Part shown: piece after piece, positions 1 through 12,900 of the stretch
Layout of the letters: each line of letters starts with the position of its first letter
How positions within the stretch are numbered: position 1 is the first letter of the stretch
NCBI GenBank assembly: GCA_947846985.1
Contig: CANTUZ010000005.1
Coordinates: 4,944,001 to 5,008,000, forward strand
Origin: Fratercula arctica
Taxonomy: Eukaryota > Chordata > Aves > Charadriiformes > Alcidae
Reading direction: 5' to 3'
DNA length: 64,000 nt
Made by a program: the position numbers and the translations under genes
Notes under the pieces: model-generated
Database searches by the model: none
Seen by the model: the letters and a program-made list of their open reading frames with translations, nothing else
What the model was told of the DNA's origin: nothing

Positions 1-1925
1 TGCATTCATTCATTCCTGGGGCTGTCAGCAGGTTATTGTGTCTGCCTGTGACCCTCCTGAAGACCATACATCTTATGTTCAAGCCCTCAAACGGGCTATG
101 ACCTTCTCCTCTTTTGAATGTTGGAGGGATGACCTTTCAGCAGGGTACTTGCTTATGTAGAGGGCTGGCTGGGAAGATTTGGCTGCGTTAGGGCTTTGGT
201 CCGCGATGGCGTGAAGTGAAAGAACAAGAGTTCTTTATTCTCAGGAAGGGATTCAAATTTTCCTTCTATGGTTCAAATGTAACCTGTACATATAAAGTCT
301 GAAATGCTTTCAACGTGCAGCTCTTTCTTTATGTATTCAGGCTACCAAAATTCGTAGGGGAATTCTTTTGATAATGAAGGAATATGATTACTGCTTGTTT
401 CAATAATTATTCCTTCTCTCTTATCACTTAATAATAATTAGAACAGGGTAACAGTTACAGACTTTAGGAACGAAATCCAAGTCACAGAAGCATAACTGTC
501 AGGGAAAAGACTTCATTAAGGAGATGTATGCGTTTTTTCTTATGGAAATGTGTGTATGCAGAATTTCATTTCAAATATTTATTAATTTACTGTATTATTT
601 TTTCAGCAACATACTAATGGGTACATGAAGCAGCCTAACCAGTAAAATGGTACAACAGGGGAAATTTTAGATCAAGTGGTCAGTTTGGGTAAAATTTGGT
701 CCATTTTTTTTAATGTCTTAGCTGTACGACGAGAACAGATTTGGTGTACTTACTCCTTTTGGCCCCAGAAGACAGCTGTGGGCCTTAAGAAGGGCCATTA
801 CAAGTACATGATCATGGATTCAAGTTTTGCAGGCATAAACCGCATCCTGAAAAAGAGACTCAAGTGCTTCAGCTAAGAAGCAGCCAGTTTAAGGGACGGT
901 CTGGGGAATTGCTTCAAACACATTTTTTCTTCCATAGTTCCTTATCATTTCATTTGTGGTCTGGCAAAACCAAAGCCACCAAAGAAGCCACCCAGGCTTG
1001 GAGAGCGCTGGATGGGGATGCACCTGGGGTGGATGGAGCTGCTGCTGGAGCCGATGTCGTCTCTTGTCCCTCCCGGGAGCCTCTTCATCAGGTATAGAAC
1101 GTTCTCCAGAGCAGAAGGGTGAGGAGCAACAGCCAAGCGCGTGGCGTGAGGCTCCTTTCCCACTGGTGATTTCATAGGACCTTGGGCAAGATCAAACATG
1201 AATCTTCCCACAGTTCAGGATCTTGTCTGGACTGCTACGCAGGGCACGATGCTTCAGGGGAACAGATGAGAGGTTTCAGAAGGATGCAAGAGAGCAGCTG
1301 TGGAATAGTCTGGCATTTACATAGATCTTTAATTGTCGTATCTTAAATACAATGTGGCAAAGTGATATTTATCTATCTATTTATTTATTTAAATACAGCC
1401 ATTCTGGATATTCTAAATACTCTTACTCTTGAAATGCAAACTTTATGTTCCTGAAGCTGATCTATGATGTTACACATGTTGAATCATTTTTGAGGCATTA
1501 TAGTATTCTCTGTTTTCCCCTTTCCCTTTTTTCTAAGAGAAAATCTCATCCTTTCCCGTCCAGCAGACTTCAGTATAAACGCAAGCCTAAGCGAAAGCAG
1601 CCTACGTTGCACTAAATAAATAAAACAAGTCAGCTTTAGAAGCTGAGCTCTTAACAGGTTGTCAAACTCGGGAGAAAACCCCTGTAATTTACTGGTTTGC
1701 TCTAAAACCTGCCCGGGTACCCTCAGGCATCTTCTTAAACCTTGGCTCACTCGGAACTCTATCGGTTTCTCTTTTCTAAGATTTCTTTGCAAATAAATAT
1801 TTCACCCTTTCACCCTCGCTGCCTGGTTATGTCCCTGTTTCCCTGCTTTTTTATATATATATAAAAAAAAAAAAAAAAAAAACAAAAACAAACAAACCAA
1901 ACAAAACCAAACCCTGCCTGTTTTC
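1..1925. other. Non-coding stretch upstream of the CpG island
   Basis: I see no supported exon, RNA gene or recognisable transposon here. The sequence is AT-leaning with short low-complexity patches, such as an ATCT/ATTT-rich stretch near 1371-1396 and a TA-rich stretch followed by a long A run at about 1852-1882. The short ORFs on both strands lack any family resemblance and are not flanked by convincing splice sites. Given the NAV2 exons downstream on the + strand, this is either NAV2 intron (if transcription starts further upstream) or 5' flank of the internal promoter suggested at 1926-2300. Confidence 0.6.
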
Positions 1926-2300
1926 TTGCTCGGTCCAGCGAGAGCGGAGGGAACCCCCCCCCCCCCGCTCCTGGAAGGGGTTAAAGGCGATGCTCCGCCG
2001 TGGGAGGGAGGGAAGCGGGGAGGAGGGAGCGCCCGCCGCCTCCCGGCTCCTGCCGCCTCCCGGCTCCTGCCAGCCCGCAGCTGGGACAGCCCGGGGCCAT
2101 CCTGCCCTCACCTTCCCGGCCTCTCTCTCCCCCCACCCCGAACGATGTAGCTCGTCCGAGGAGAGCAGCTCAAGGATGAGCGGCCACCGGCGAGGTGGCC
2201 CCCGGGCTGGTAGGGGTTGGTAGCCCCGGCAGGTGCCCGCCGGGGGAGGATGAGCGTGATGCTGTGGCGGTGGGAACAGAACAACACCACCATGAAGCTG
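1926..2300 (+). promoter_or_regulatory. CpG island, candidate internal NAV2 promoter
   Basis: This is the only clearly GC-rich, CpG-dense patch in the window, with many CG dinucleotides in a stretch of GCCGCC, CCCGG and GCGG-type words; the surrounding tens of kilobases are AT-leaning and CpG-poor. It begins just after a TA-rich/poly-A stretch and ends at a GTAAGG splice-donor-like site. CpG islands in vertebrates usually mark promoters, and NAV-family genes are known to use several alternative first exons. I infer a promoter reading on the + strand into the CH-domain exons. The 173-codon minus-strand ORF over the same interval looks like a product of GC-rich composition rather than a gene. 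Confidence 0.6.
2250..2300 (+). CDS. Candidate alternative first coding exon of NAV2
   Basis: At the 3' edge of the CpG island, an ATG at 2250 opens a 17-codon reading frame (MSVMLWRWEQNNTTMKL) that ends exactly at a codon boundary against GTAAGG at 2301, a good 5' splice site. An in-frame TAG at 2211 lies upstream, so the frame is bounded on its 5' side. The next supported coding exon on this strand (31155) begins in phase 0, so splicing 2300 to 31155 would give ...TTMKL-IYTDWANHYL... in frame. The internal ATG at 2292 is preceded by ACCACC, a strong Kozak context, and could be the actual start, giving only Met-Lys-Leu before the CH domain. What is seen is the ORF, donor and phase match; use as an exon is inference. 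I do not recognise the peptide from known NAV2 isoforms, and the phase match has a one-in-three chance of being accidental. It could also be part of a non-coding 5' exon. Confidence 0.4.
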
Positions 2301-2992
2301 GTAAGGATTTCGGAACAAAATCCTTGGGATGCTTGGTCGTAGCGATTGATGAGAAAGGCGTTTGCACGGCACTTCGTTTGCCCTGCACGTTTCTCGTTAG
2401 CAAACAGGAGCTTTTGTGTGAACGAGGAACATAAATGCCTAATATATAAGGAAATAGGTGGGCTGGAAGGGCCGATGCTGCAACGATGTTCTCCCCAAGT
2501 GGAATGCTGTTTTGCAATAGAGTTGCAGCCCGATCTGTTACTCATTAGTTCATCTTTTGGACTGCTTTAGTTGGTTTTGCGCGTTGTTTCATCTCTGTAG
2601 TTAAGCTCGTTTAAAAGCAAGAATTAAAACATAGATTACGTGGATAGCTCTCCCCTCACCTTCCTTCATTTACTGTCTCTTTCACTTCTTCTTCTTGGAA
2701 ACAGTCTTCTCTTTCAGTCTTGCTAGAATAATTTTGTCAGCTGGGAGCGTTTGGGGGGTTTGTTTGCTAAACAGTTTGTTTTTAAATTCTCTTCCCACCC
2801 CCCCTTTTTTTTTTTCCCTCCCAGGAAAGTAAAAAAAAAACCCACCGTTCCCTGTAAGTAGAAAGTGTGTGGCTGCTTCATTCCTCCAGCATAAATGAGA
2901 TCAGGAAACCCACGTATCTGCCTGTCTATTTGAATTACTGTCTATACCAAGATTTAAACTCTGGTCAAAACTTAGAGAGACTTCCCATGAAC

Positions 2993-3030
<38 letters not shown>

Positions 3031-3995
3031 CTATTTGCTGTAGAGAATATCAAGGCCATGCCTGGCTGAGATAGATAGCTTTAAATTTATTTGCTCTGTC
3101 TCTCTGGCAGATTATTTTAAACAAAGAAAATTACATTTCTGTGCAGTTTTTATATGAAAGGTTTCTTTTCCTGAGAAGTTTGTAATCAAACCCAGGATTT
3201 GCTAGAGGTCTAATCCTTCAGCCTTTATGTGTGAAAACTCTGTTGCAATACTTGTGGGAGTTAAAGGTACCCGGCACCTCTTCACAGCCGGCTCTGCGAT
3301 CATAGAAATTTAATAGTGCGGCTAGTAATTTAACAATCTCTGTTTTTACATACTTTCCTTGCAAGGAATGAGGTGATAAACACGTGTAATTTAAGGAGTA
3401 TTCCCTTCTAGATAAAAAAGCGGCTCTTCACGTGGGATCAGATAGTTTTGGATATTTCAGGCATGAGTAGCCACTGGAATAATGAATTTGTGAGCTGGCA
3501 GCGAAAATGTGCGGCTTAGTGTGGGGGTTGCCCAAGCTTGGGTCCAGCTGAAGCCAAGTATTTTGGAAAGGGAGGGTGAAGTGAGCCCTCCTTCCCTTTT
3601 CATATGCAAAGATCTCTGTAGGAAGCAGGGAGAGCTACGTACACAGGTGTATTAAAAACTCTTTGCATATACATTGGCTTTTAAACCAGCTGCCAATGGA
3701 CTTTGCAGAGAGAATAAGCACCTGTAAGAACGGAGCGTATTAAATCGAGCAGAGAAACGCAGATGGGAGCTGGGAAATGAAATAGCTGCACAACAAAATC
3801 TAACCAAGCAATGCCAAAATTGCTAGAGAAGCGCTGGATTTATCAGCTCCTTCGGCAGGTGGGGAAAAGTATAAAAACCTTCACCCCGTGCCTTGCTCCC
3901 AACTCCCTCTCCTGTAAAGCGGCAGACATTTATTGCCCCCTGTAATTAGAGAATTACAGAGATTTTTCTGGCGGGGCTGGCTCCTGCGTGGCGGT

Positions 3996-4026
3996 GGGGT
4001 GCTGGGGCAGGGAGAGCTGGGGGGGG
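3996..4026 (+). other. G-quadruplex motif
   Basis: Four G runs (3996-3999, 4004-4007, 4010-4012, 4019-4026) are separated by loops of 4, 2 and 6 nt, which fits the canonical G3+N1-7 pattern on the + strand. Further G runs follow at about 4037-4044. It lies roughly 1.7 kb downstream of the CpG island. On an RNA transcribed from the + strand the motif would be in the transcript. Function is unknown. Confidence 0.6.
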
Positions 4027-5576
4027 ACCCTCAGTCTGGGGGGGCCTGGCAAGGCTCTGTCTGAGGAGCTCTTTGTGCAGAGCTCTTCCGTAGGCCTTGG
4101 CTGGTCTGTAGTGATAAAGTGGATCAAAGAAAGTCAGCTTCATCATCATAATTAAAAAAAAAAAAAAAAGAATCCTCAGCTAAGTATCAGAGTAAATAGA
4201 CCAGATGATGCTCAATGGAAATGTCTTAGGCATCTGAAAATAGGAAAAAACCCCAAGTTTTTAATTGGCAACAACTGAAAAGAGGAACTGAATACCAGAA
4301 TAAAATCCTTAAAATAAATAACCAGGTATCTTGGAGGAAATAAGATGAAATGAGACATCCTCAGCTGTTTGTCATGGTACTTAGCTGCAAATGAAAATTT
4401 TTCTTTTGTCACCATCAGTGAAGCTGTACTTTTCAGTTCTTTCTCTGGCCATGAATTCCTACGCAACAGAAATTTACTGAATATGCAATTTCTTACAGTT
4501 GCCCCTGTTTCTTTGGCATAACTTTTCAAAGGATTTCAAAGTACTTCACCAGCAGTTCACAGAGGCTTAAAATAATTTCCACCATATCCCTGCGAGTGAG
4601 AAAGCCGTCGTGACTCCCTACCTTACTGCTGAAAGGCAGCCGCGGGCTCTGTCAGCATTTCGGAGCGGGCATCGCGCTGGGTTGGACTCGGGGATGGAGG
4701 GTGTTGGTGTTACCGGTGGAGATGGTGAGGACTTAAAGGGCCCGAAGGATGCCCGCAAAGCACCGTGCCCCAGCGATTCCTTTCTCCTTTCTCTCCCTCC
4801 TCCTCCTCCCTTTGGTGCAGTGAAGTTTCTGTGGAAGACAGAAGGAGAAAATGCTTGTCAGCCTTTGTTTAGGGTGATCTGGTTATGGCTAGTATATCAA
4901 AAATAACCGAATACATAGTGTTGAGAGTTTTGGGTGGTGACAGCAGGAATCACTTTGTGGTTGAAAGCATAAGATTGAGAGTGTGGAAGCTGAGGGTTTT
5001 TTTCTGATGTGTGATATAGGGCATTTTAGGCAGTCAGGGCTAAATACCTTTGCCTGCTGCTGTCACGGACTCCTCAAATATCCCAGATCCCGCAAGACTT
5101 ACTCAGTTAAGTTTGTGAAAATTGGGATGTTGCCCTAAGAGTGCAACGCAAAAATAGACACCTACCTTTGCTTGCAACTCAGTGTCAGTAAACCCTCCTC
5201 CAAAATATTGCCCTTGAATAATTTTGGGGCATGGTAGCCTAATTTCTGTCACATACCACTATGCAATCCATTTAGCACCCATTTCACTTGGGTGTTAGCT
5301 TTCTCTTTATGGAAAATATATGGGGGGGGATTCAGACGTTTAGGGCACTTGAAGCCAAGAGGACTTAAACTACTTGGGAGTACAATTTTAGAGGCCTATT
5401 AAGTCTACTACAGGTCCAGCTCTTATTAGGTTATTGAAAAATTGGTCTTGCTACTTCTGTGGATGTAGAAAATAGATTCTAAATACAGTAGCGTAAAAAA
5501 TGGAGAGTGAAGAGGGTATGGATGACTTCTGCAAGAGTCCTTTGTTGAGCTACTGCCATAAGTCTTTGACTCTTTA

Positions 5577-5607
5577 TTTTTTTTGGGGGGGGGGGGGGGG
5601 GAGGGGG
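5577..5607 (+). repeat. T(8)-G(16) homopolymer junction
   Basis: A run of 8 T is followed directly by 16 G, then A and five more G. It is a simple low-complexity tract likely to be length-variable and hard to sequence, so the exact count is uncertain. The short ORFs crossing it are not genes. Confidence 0.8.
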
Positions 5608-6139
5608 CTGGTTTGCATAATACAAAACTACTGCAGCACATATAGGAGTGATTTTCAGCCTTACTCTAGAGCGATGCCATTCGGTTAGTACGCTTGTCTT
5701 CAGAGTTGACGGTTTAGCTGTTGATGTGTGTGTTAGACTTTCCACCACTTCGCTGCTTTTCTGTTAGGTACTTACCATGCCACTCCCTAACACTTGAGAA
5801 AATAATTTTAAATACTTAGAAACAATTTGTTTCGGAAATATTTGAAAATCATCACTATATTGGCTATAGCGTTGTACACTGAGTTGAGGGTAAACCACCC
5901 AGACATAAGGCTGTATGCGAACCGTGTCCCCTTCGCAGCCATCATTTCATTTTAGGCATTTTATCTGTTAATTTAGCTTGGGAACCAAGTTGATGACGTC
6001 TTCTGAAAGACAGACATAGAAAGCAAATAGTGCTTTTGTTAAGGAAAAGAAGTGTAACCAAGACCTGGAGATTACTGTTGGATCCCCACAGAGTCCTTAC
6101 GAGTAACTTTAACTGTCCTAACTCTTTTTGTAAATAGCA

Positions 6140-6400
6140 TCACAAAATAATTTAAGTTGGAAGGGACCTCTGGAAGGGACCTAGGCTTTGCTCAAAGTAG
6201 ACCTCACTTCAAAGAAACATCAGGTTTCTGTGGGCCAGCTGATTTTGCCAAGCTTGAAAAGGGCACGGTTTCTGTTCCAGTGTTCCAACACTTCCACTGG
6301 GAGAATTTTTTTGCCTTAAATCTACCCAGAATTTCCCGTGCTGCAACCTGGGTTTCTTGCTTGTCTCTTGCTCTGGGTGTCTTCTCCAACCAGAGGCCCC
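6140..6400 (-). mobile_element. Old, degraded CR1 LINE 3' fragment
   Basis: The word GGAAGGGACCTCTGG near 6159-6173 is the reverse complement of the conserved CR1 3' end. It is followed by diverged CR1-like text: a TTCCAACACTTCC block, an AATTTTTTTGCC block, and AATCTACCCAGAATTTCCC near 6319-6337. Polarity puts the element on the minus strand. It is far more diverged than the CR1 copies at 34838 and 54973, so it is an older insertion. No intact ORF remains and both ends are approximate. Confidence 0.6.
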
Positions 6401-9400
6401 CGCCTTAACCTCTTGTGTTTCAGAGGCTGAACACGCTCCGTTCCCTCCCCCCCCCCGGCAGTTTTCCTCCCTTGCTTGGGTTGCTTCTAACCCAGCGAGA
6501 ACTGACATCATCTAGTTCCTGAAACATTCCGGACTTGATGGTGGGAAACTTTAAAAATGTTAGATTTTATGTTAATCATCTGCTTGGGAGGGTGGGAAAA
6601 ACCCCGACAAAATGTTTGTACAAATCTGTTTGTCATCTTGAATTACCTGCGTAATACAAGGTTGCTTTTGTTGCTGGATGTATTTCCTGGGCGACCACGG
6701 CGGGCTTCTTGCCAGTCTTTCTGGAGCGTATTGATGTTATTCCTGGACATTCAGAGGAGTGGCCAGACAGTATCTAAGATACCTTTTGGCTGCATAGCCT
6801 GTGCCTTCTTCCGAAGGTGTTGCCAGCTCTCTGGAGAAAAAAGACTGAATTTGGGTAGCTCCTTTTCACGGTGAGTGACCGGTGCAAGGCTGTTGATGTA
6901 CCTAGTTTGGCACCAGAGTTCCTTACTCCTGGGCTTTTAAAAACAAATGCTTGTTTCTGATTTTCTTTCTGTTTTACATTTGAGACTAGCAGAACAAAAT
7001 TTCAACATATGGTGTAAAACCTTCCACTTTTGTTTTGTTTTGTTTTGTTTAACTGTTATGAGTCAGCTACACACCTTACGCAAACACCTTTTTTTTTTTT
7101 TTTTAATGTAATCAAAACAAGGATCTTTCCCACTCACTGTTTTACAGCTTTGAGAATTTGCAAGGGGTAATATATTGTTTTTGTGATGATTGAAGGTTGT
7201 TGTAAAAAAAAACCAAACCAAAACATGTGATCCTTTTTCTTTATGCAAGGTTTAAATTGTCCTGGTTTTGAGCAACCCCCACCTTGTAGCATGAGTATAC
7301 AACTGTGAAATCTGGGGATGTTCCAGCCTTTTACAAGATTGTCCTTAGTACTCTATCAGTAGAAACATGGTAACTAACCTTTCTGGATATAACTGGCAGT
7401 AGATAACCTTTCCAGGGTGGGGGATTTTTTTTGTGTTTGGTGGGTTTTTTGAGCCTGCAAGCAACTAACGAATGAAAATGGCATGTGTGTCTTCTCAAGA
7501 GGAAATATTCTGGGTCCGACACGGAGTAATAAATGACCCCAGGATAAGTCCGTATTAAAAGTTTTGTTTCTTTAGAGGCAAGAAAAGAAAGTTGATTGAA
7601 GAACCAGGTGAGTGTCAGCAGGAGCTAGGGGTTTTTTTTGTGAAATGTACCATAAACAACGGTGTTACAAAAACAGTTTTCAGATGCACAAACGTTTGAG
7701 CTTGTTAGAATTTTAATTAATGTAGTTCATTTGTAACTATTTTTTATTTTAGGAAGTGAGTAGCTATTGTCTTTTCTCAGTTGGGATTAGGTTTATGGGA
7801 TGCACAGAGCCGGAGAAAACTGAACAGAAGGCTGCTCAGCTTTCCCTGTTCACCTCTATGCCGTCAGTTTATAAAAATGGAATGGTACTCACTATTAAGC
7901 CGATAGAATTCTGGTTTGATTTTTTTCTCTCCCCATAATTCTTCTCTCTTTAGATTTTTAACGTGTTGAATAATGTGAGGGAAAAGAAATGTGCGTGTCT
8001 TTGCGTAAGCACTTTATATAGACCCCTGTAACTTATGAATAGGACCGGATTCTCATTTTCATAGCAGCAAACAGACTCTTTGGTGTGGAGGTACCTTAGA
8101 GCCAGCATCTCATCCTTATTGCAAAGATAAGGCTGGGAGGACTGTTTGCACTTGCGTTTGCTCAAGCACGAGGGCTGAGGGAGAGGGAGGCTTCAAGCAA
8201 GGATGGGTTTCCCCTCCCCGCACCAGAACAGACCCTGAGCTGCAGGCGGTGGGAGACCCGCTCCTGCTGAGATCCTGCTCTGGTGGTCGGGAGGTGCGGG
8301 AAGGAGTTGGGCCACGTCTTCATCCCGTACCCCTGGGGCTGCTGGAAAATGCTGCTCCGTACGGGCTGGGTAAGAAGGAATGATGTCTCCCGCTCATACA
8401 GTATAGCTCAGCACCACCCCGAATGTGTGCCCAGGGGTGCCAACTAGACCAGTACCTGAGTTTTGCAGAAGTTAACGGGCCGTAAGTTGGGCAAACCACT
8501 GGATTTTAAAAAATATGTTCTTATTAAAAAAAAAAAAAAAAGAAAAAGTTGTTCTTGTAAAATTGTGAGTTAATTCAGAATTTTCCCTGTGAAGAGAGTG
8601 TTAAAAGATTTATCATTACGTGTAAAATTTCTGTCCTGTTTTACACATAGCTTCCCCTCCTATTAAATATTTCCCTTTAATGCTCTTATCTCAATGTGCC
8701 TTCTGGACTAACGTGTAGCTTACAGCAAAGAAAACATACTTATTTGGAAGAAACACTTCATTCTGGAAGAGATTTTTCAAGTGCTTAACTTAAAAACGGC
8801 AACAGAAGAATTGACTGGGATGATAAGAGGTTTGAAAAGTTACGATTTGATAGACCTATTTTTGCTAGCTGACTTAGCTATACTTTTCATTAAGTAAGGG
8901 GAGAAATCGCTGCAGTTCTCTAAGCTTTTGCCATCTATATTAGTGACTTATAAGCAGTTTATTTGAATCGCCGTAGCATTATCTTGCAGCTGGTAATTGA
9001 CTTGATGTTGGAATCGGATCACAGCCTATGACAGAGCTTTTCCAAGCTGAAAAGTTTGGAACCTCGGCCGGTTGTTAGGTGACTAGATCGAAAGCTTAGT
9101 CAGTCGCTGGCACTCTACAGAGATTAAAATAAAGAGCAAAGTACAATTCTGTGTTTCATAGGATAGGGTATCTCTAAAGACTCTATTGCGTATAATCACA
9201 CATTTCCCACCCTTCCATTTAATCACAGTTAAGGAAATGTTCTTTTGACACCGAAGCCTGTGGGCATACAGTGTGCTAAAAGGACGCACACATCTCCGTT
9301 TCCTCGGTCAAGAGAGGACAACACAACTGTGAACTGAAGTGTCATAAGGCTGTGAAAAAGGCAAATTTTATTCCTAAGAGGTATCGGAGAAGGTACTTCC

Positions 9401-9857
9401 AGTAGAGATAAGGAAGTGTGAATGCAGTGAAACTACCAGGAGGCAGGAGAAACCTCGTACAGAATATTATACACAGTTGCGGTATTATTTATGAAAGATC
9501 AGTTCAAAGGAAACAAGGGCTGTTGGGTTGACCAAGAGAAAGAAAAATCGGTTTCCTTGACATTCATAACCAGGAAAACAAGGATAATGTGGGCGTATGA
9601 GTAGTCTCTGTAAAGACATCAAAATAGAGCAGCGTGTTCCTAATCAACGCGGGCAGGTGCAGACACAGGCTCTCTCAAAGAGGTAAACTTCAGCGTACCT
9701 TTTAGGAGAGACTTTGATCAATTTATGACAGCGGTTGTATCATATAGTTAGTTAAATTGCTAGATACAGGTACTTTCCAGGCTGTGTTCCTGTTTAACTC
9801 CAGGAGCTCTGGATTCGGTAACTGGAGTGTGTGTGTGTGTACTGGGACTGTATATGA

Positions 9858-9929
9858 GTGTACTGGGACCGGCTGGGATGGAGTTAGTTTTCTTCATAGC
9901 AACCCAGAGCTGCTGGCCAGGGTCAGCCC
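9858..9929 (+). mobile_element. Internally deleted solo LTR remnant (avian ERV type)
   Basis: The start, GGCTGGGATGGAGTTA near 9872-9887 followed by TTTTCTTCATAGCAAC, matches from memory the 5' end of an abundant avian endogenous-retrovirus LTR. The last 22 nt (9908-9929) are the exact reverse complement of 54914-54935, the terminal part of the minus-strand LTR found there. Both LTR ends are therefore present but the several hundred bases between them are missing. No retroviral gene is present. Family assignment is from memory and was not checked against a repeat library. Confidence 0.5.
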
Positions 9930-12900
9930 CCTGCAGTCTGTATTTGTTCTGTACAATAGACAGGTATTTAATATTATATAAGTGTTAACTATCTAAAATA
10001 GTATTAAGCAGAGCTCTTTAAGTAAGGAGTTGACGTCGTTACAGAAATCAAAGAAACTAGAAAACAGTTTTAATAATGTGTAAAAGCTTTAATGCGCACA
10101 TTTAGTTTTTACGTCTCAATGTAAATAAACGCCCTATTATAACTGTTCCGGTACAAGCTGTATGTGTCACATTTCAGTGCAGATATTAAAAATACACACT
10201 TCTTACATAAGGGACTTCAGAAGTGCGAATCTAAATATGGATGTAGGTGCTATATGTTGCTCGTTTTAGGCTTTCTGAAATATTCCAGGCTTATCTGGAA
10301 TTGTCTGCCTTAATTTAGAATTCAGATGTAGAAATATAAGCCTCGTTTAATTCCGCTCTGTGATTGTGGCAGTAAACAGCCTGGAAAAAGATTTGAGGTA
10401 GGCTACCCTCAAAAAGTATTCCTGTTCTGGTACAGGATGCCTCTTGGGAGTGCAACTTGATTATTTCTTTCGCTCCCAATGGCATGTCTTTATTGTAGAG
10501 CACAGAGGGATAGATGCAGATGGCTGGTATTTCATAGCATGTGAGATGGAGGGATTTTTTTTTTTTTTATCAATGTCTGACTTCACTGTTGTGATGTACT
10601 GATGAACGGAACGTTATCACCATGTTCGTGGATATAAAATTGTAAAACTAATTGGCTTACATCCTCTTACTCTTTGTGGAAGGCTGCCCCAAAATGTTCC
10701 TCCAGCCTCATCTGCTTTGACATACGCGCAGCCTATTCATATGGGATTGTGGGGTTTTTGCCAGCGTGTCTGTTAGCCGTTCTGCTCCTCTTCCCCGGTG
10801 TTCCTAGGCACAGAACATCTTGCTCTGTGAAGTTTAAATAAACCAAATTCTTAGAGTTTTCAAGACAGTTTCTTAATTTCCCCGGTCCTTTTCTGTACCG
10901 TTTCTAGTCTGAATTCCTTCTCCTTGGGCACAGGTGATGAGAACTGTATGAATTTACTTCACCTGTATTTTTCGGGTGAAGCTGTACCAGGGCATTGTAC
11001 AAGGCCTTTAATACATCTGAATTTTCATAAATTTTTTGCATGTGAGGAAGCATTCAATCTCTCAGCCAACCAGTACTTGCCTTTTTTTTTTTTTTTTTTT
11101 TTTATTAGCAGATTGTTCGTGATTAGGGTCATTTTGGTGGGACTGTGACTGCTCAGATGTTTTCTGTGCTGCCTTTCTGTCTGAAAAGTCTTACTTCAAA
11201 TATTCTCCATTCCCTTTCGATAAGCTTCTTATATGTCATAATGGATCTGCTTTTTCATTTTGAAATGTGCACAGTATTATTTGACACGTGTAAGTTCCTT
11301 ATAGATTATCTGAGCGGTTACTAGATTTTTATTATAATGATCCTAATCTTGTTGTCCAAGGAAAATGACCCTACGTAACTTTAGTTAAATATTTCTTCAG
11401 GGTAATTATTGTGAAAGGGAAGGAGGGAAAATGATTTTGGTGCGGAAGGACATGGTACTTCAAAGAAACTTCTGAACTAAGAAGTAGTTGTGTATCTTTC
11501 TTTATCAGTGTCTTTTTAAAGGAAGTACTAGAGAACTTGAAGAGCACTCCTGAGTATCCGATTTCCAGTAGTTGAGTGGTATCACTGGTCTAGCATCTAA
11601 CCCTAGTGCCTTCTTTGTAATGGGATTGATGATCACCTGTGAAATAGTTGGGCATTGCAAAGCCAGTTGATTTTTCTCCTCTGTGTTTTGCATGGCAGCC
11701 ATTCACGGATTTGCCACGAGGGCCGTCTCCTTTTTTTTTCTCCTAAGAATCTTTGGAAGTCTTTTTTTTTTTCTTTTTTTCTTTTTTTTTTTAACGACCG
11801 AAATGCACCTAAATAATCTGGACTCAGAATTAGGCTACGATTGGATTCAATACAGCATATATGAAAAGATCAGCACTTTCAGAGTTACCCGAACTGTGGC
11901 TTGGTTTTCACAGAGGCTTCCAAAACCACGCAAGTGCTACCTTGTTCTCCTGAGCTCCGTGATAATGTGTTTTAGAACTCATAATATAGAAATATTTGTT
12001 GTTTGACTTTTGGTTTAAGACATTCTAGTGGAAATTTCGCATCAGGAGAAGATCCATAATATAGGATACCAGGATTTCAGAGGATGTCTGGGGAATTAGT
12101 CTGTTCTGGCCTTCTGTAAAAACAATTTATTTTCATGACTAAGAGTGGATTTAGGAGGCAAATTTTTGGCCTCTTGAAAAACATTATTTAAATCTTGAGA
12201 TTGCCTAGATTCTTCTACTGAGATCACAACCGTGTTGTATGAAGTGCTATTGAAACATAAAGTGTCAGCTCTTGTCCTGGAGGCCTGTAGAATGTGTCTT
12301 AGAAGTTTTCTCTGAATAAGACAGACAAGGGGTGAGAGGGGTGCCAAGCATAGAGATGTAGAGGTGTACTCAGGGCTGAAAACTTCATTTTTAAGGAATA
12401 AGAGGACAACATACACCCTCCATTCTGGGCAACTTAGTCTCATGCATGGTTCTTTCCCTGTCGTTTCAACAACCTGTGTTTAAAATATTGAAAATATTGC
12501 CTGGTTGGCTTTTTCCTTTGTTGAGAGAGAATGAATGTATGTAATTAGGACCCATATCTACATGCAAGTATATTTGCTTGTCCTCAGATAGCCTGTCGTT
12601 AACTGATTAACAGCTACAGCACTGAATGGCCTTCGCTGCCAGGAGAGAAAGCCATCAGGCTTCTTGCTTTCTTTAATGCATTTGTATGGCATGGTACTCG
12701 ATTTTTCTGCTCTGGAGTCATCAGTTGCTGAGCTCAATCCTGTTTCCACTGAGGTTCACGGCAAGGCTGAAGAACGCATGTGCGCTTGGGGGAGGCATAT
12801 CTTGACACGGGTGTTGATGGGACAATCTGAAATCTTTGTTTTGGGAGAAGCAAGCTTAAAGATGCTTTTAAGCCTGGCATCATTAGGTCATTTCGGGACC

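Noticed and set aside
1852..1882. TATA box for the CpG-island promoter
   Set aside because: A TATATATA stretch precedes the island, but it merges into a long A run and looks like simple sequence; CpG-island promoters usually lack TATA boxes. Not called.
1851..2372. 173-codon minus-strand ORF across the CpG island
   Set aside because: It translates homopolymers (poly-Phe, poly-Pro) and GC-rich composition, has no family resemblance, and overlaps the promoter-like region on the opposite strand. A product of base composition.
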